Assembly: GCA_905234005.1 (NCBI GenBank)
Contig: CAJOFW010000035.1
Span: 1-5,904, forward strand
Source of the DNA: an uncultured Oscillospiraceae bacterium
GTDB lineage: Bacteria > Bacillota > Clostridia > Oscillospirales > Oscillospiraceae
DNA length: 5,904 nt
Direction: 5' to 3'
Numbering within the stretch: the first letter of the stretch is position 1; each line of letters opens with the position of its first letter. Positions 5,858 to 5,904 of this stretch are shown here, in pieces. Made by a program: the position numbers and the translations under genes. The notes beneath the pieces are model-generated. The model was not told where the DNA came from. It saw only the letters and a list, made by a program, of their open reading frames with translations, and ran no database searches.

Positions 5858-5904
5858 AAAAAACCGGATTCTTTTGCACACGCGCACATAGACACAGTTT
5901 GTTC

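Larger units (their letters stand above)
5743..5904. other. AT-rich intergenic region upstream of the redox operon
   Basis: This 162-bp stretch is clearly richer in A and T than the rest of the window and has no credible gene on either strand. It holds the promoter at 5783-5811, a palindrome centred at 5850 and an A7 run (5857-5863). I see no tRNA or riboswitch fold; the predicted leader of the redox transcript is only about 35 nt, too short for a typical riboswitch. Confidence 0.7.

Noticed and set aside
5843..5863. Hairpin with an A/T run read as a rho-independent terminator.
   Set aside because: On the - strand the T-run precedes the hairpin, and on the + strand A residues follow it; neither order fits an intrinsic terminator.

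Overview
The window is GC-rich, densely packed bacterial DNA with strong Shine-Dalgarno sites, ATGA stop/start overlaps and a TATAAT promoter. The gene content (LacI regulator, a YesL/DUF624 membrane protein, a [4Fe-4S]-rich flavoprotein and a GltD/NfnB-type oxidoreductase) points to an anaerobic Firmicute, most likely a high-GC gut-type clostridium. That assignment is inference from gene content and style; no rRNA or other marker gene is present.

Left half, + strand (3-2535): a tight three-gene operon. It encodes a LacI-family regulator, a DUF624/YesL-like integral membrane protein and a single-pass membrane protein whose outer domain loosely resembles part of a sugar-binding protein. Both junctions are ATGA overlaps, so the three are almost certainly co-transcribed and translationally coupled. 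LacI plus YesL is typical of carbohydrate-uptake or glycan-degradation loci in Firmicutes. The transporter or hydrolase genes they would serve are not in the window.

Middle (2536-2648): a short convergent intergenic gap with a strong imperfect hairpin, probably a bidirectional terminator.

Right half, - strand (5742 down to 2649): a two-gene redox operon read from a recognisable extended -10 promoter at 5783-5811. The first gene is a 2x[4Fe-4S] ferredoxin/FAD flavoprotein of the fumarate-reductase-like superfamily. The second, 14 nt downstream, is a stand-alone GltD/NfnB/SudA-type NAD(P)H oxidoreductase. The natural reading is that the second enzyme takes electrons from NAD(P)H and the first delivers them through its clusters to a C=C bond or similar acceptor; the substrate is unknown.

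The most striking feature is that the GltD-like gene is broken. A 64-bp near-perfect copy of its own upstream sequence (3725-3788) sits at 3545-3608. It stands exactly where the linker and first FAD-binding glycine motif should be, and the frame shifts at its end. This is either a real template-switch mutation that made a pseudogene or an assembly artefact. The AT-rich 162 bp at the right edge (5743-5904) carry the promoter and a palindrome but no gene. I did not find a convincing new biological system; the oddities are the internal duplication, the orphan redox pair and the uncharacterised third protein of the LacI operon.
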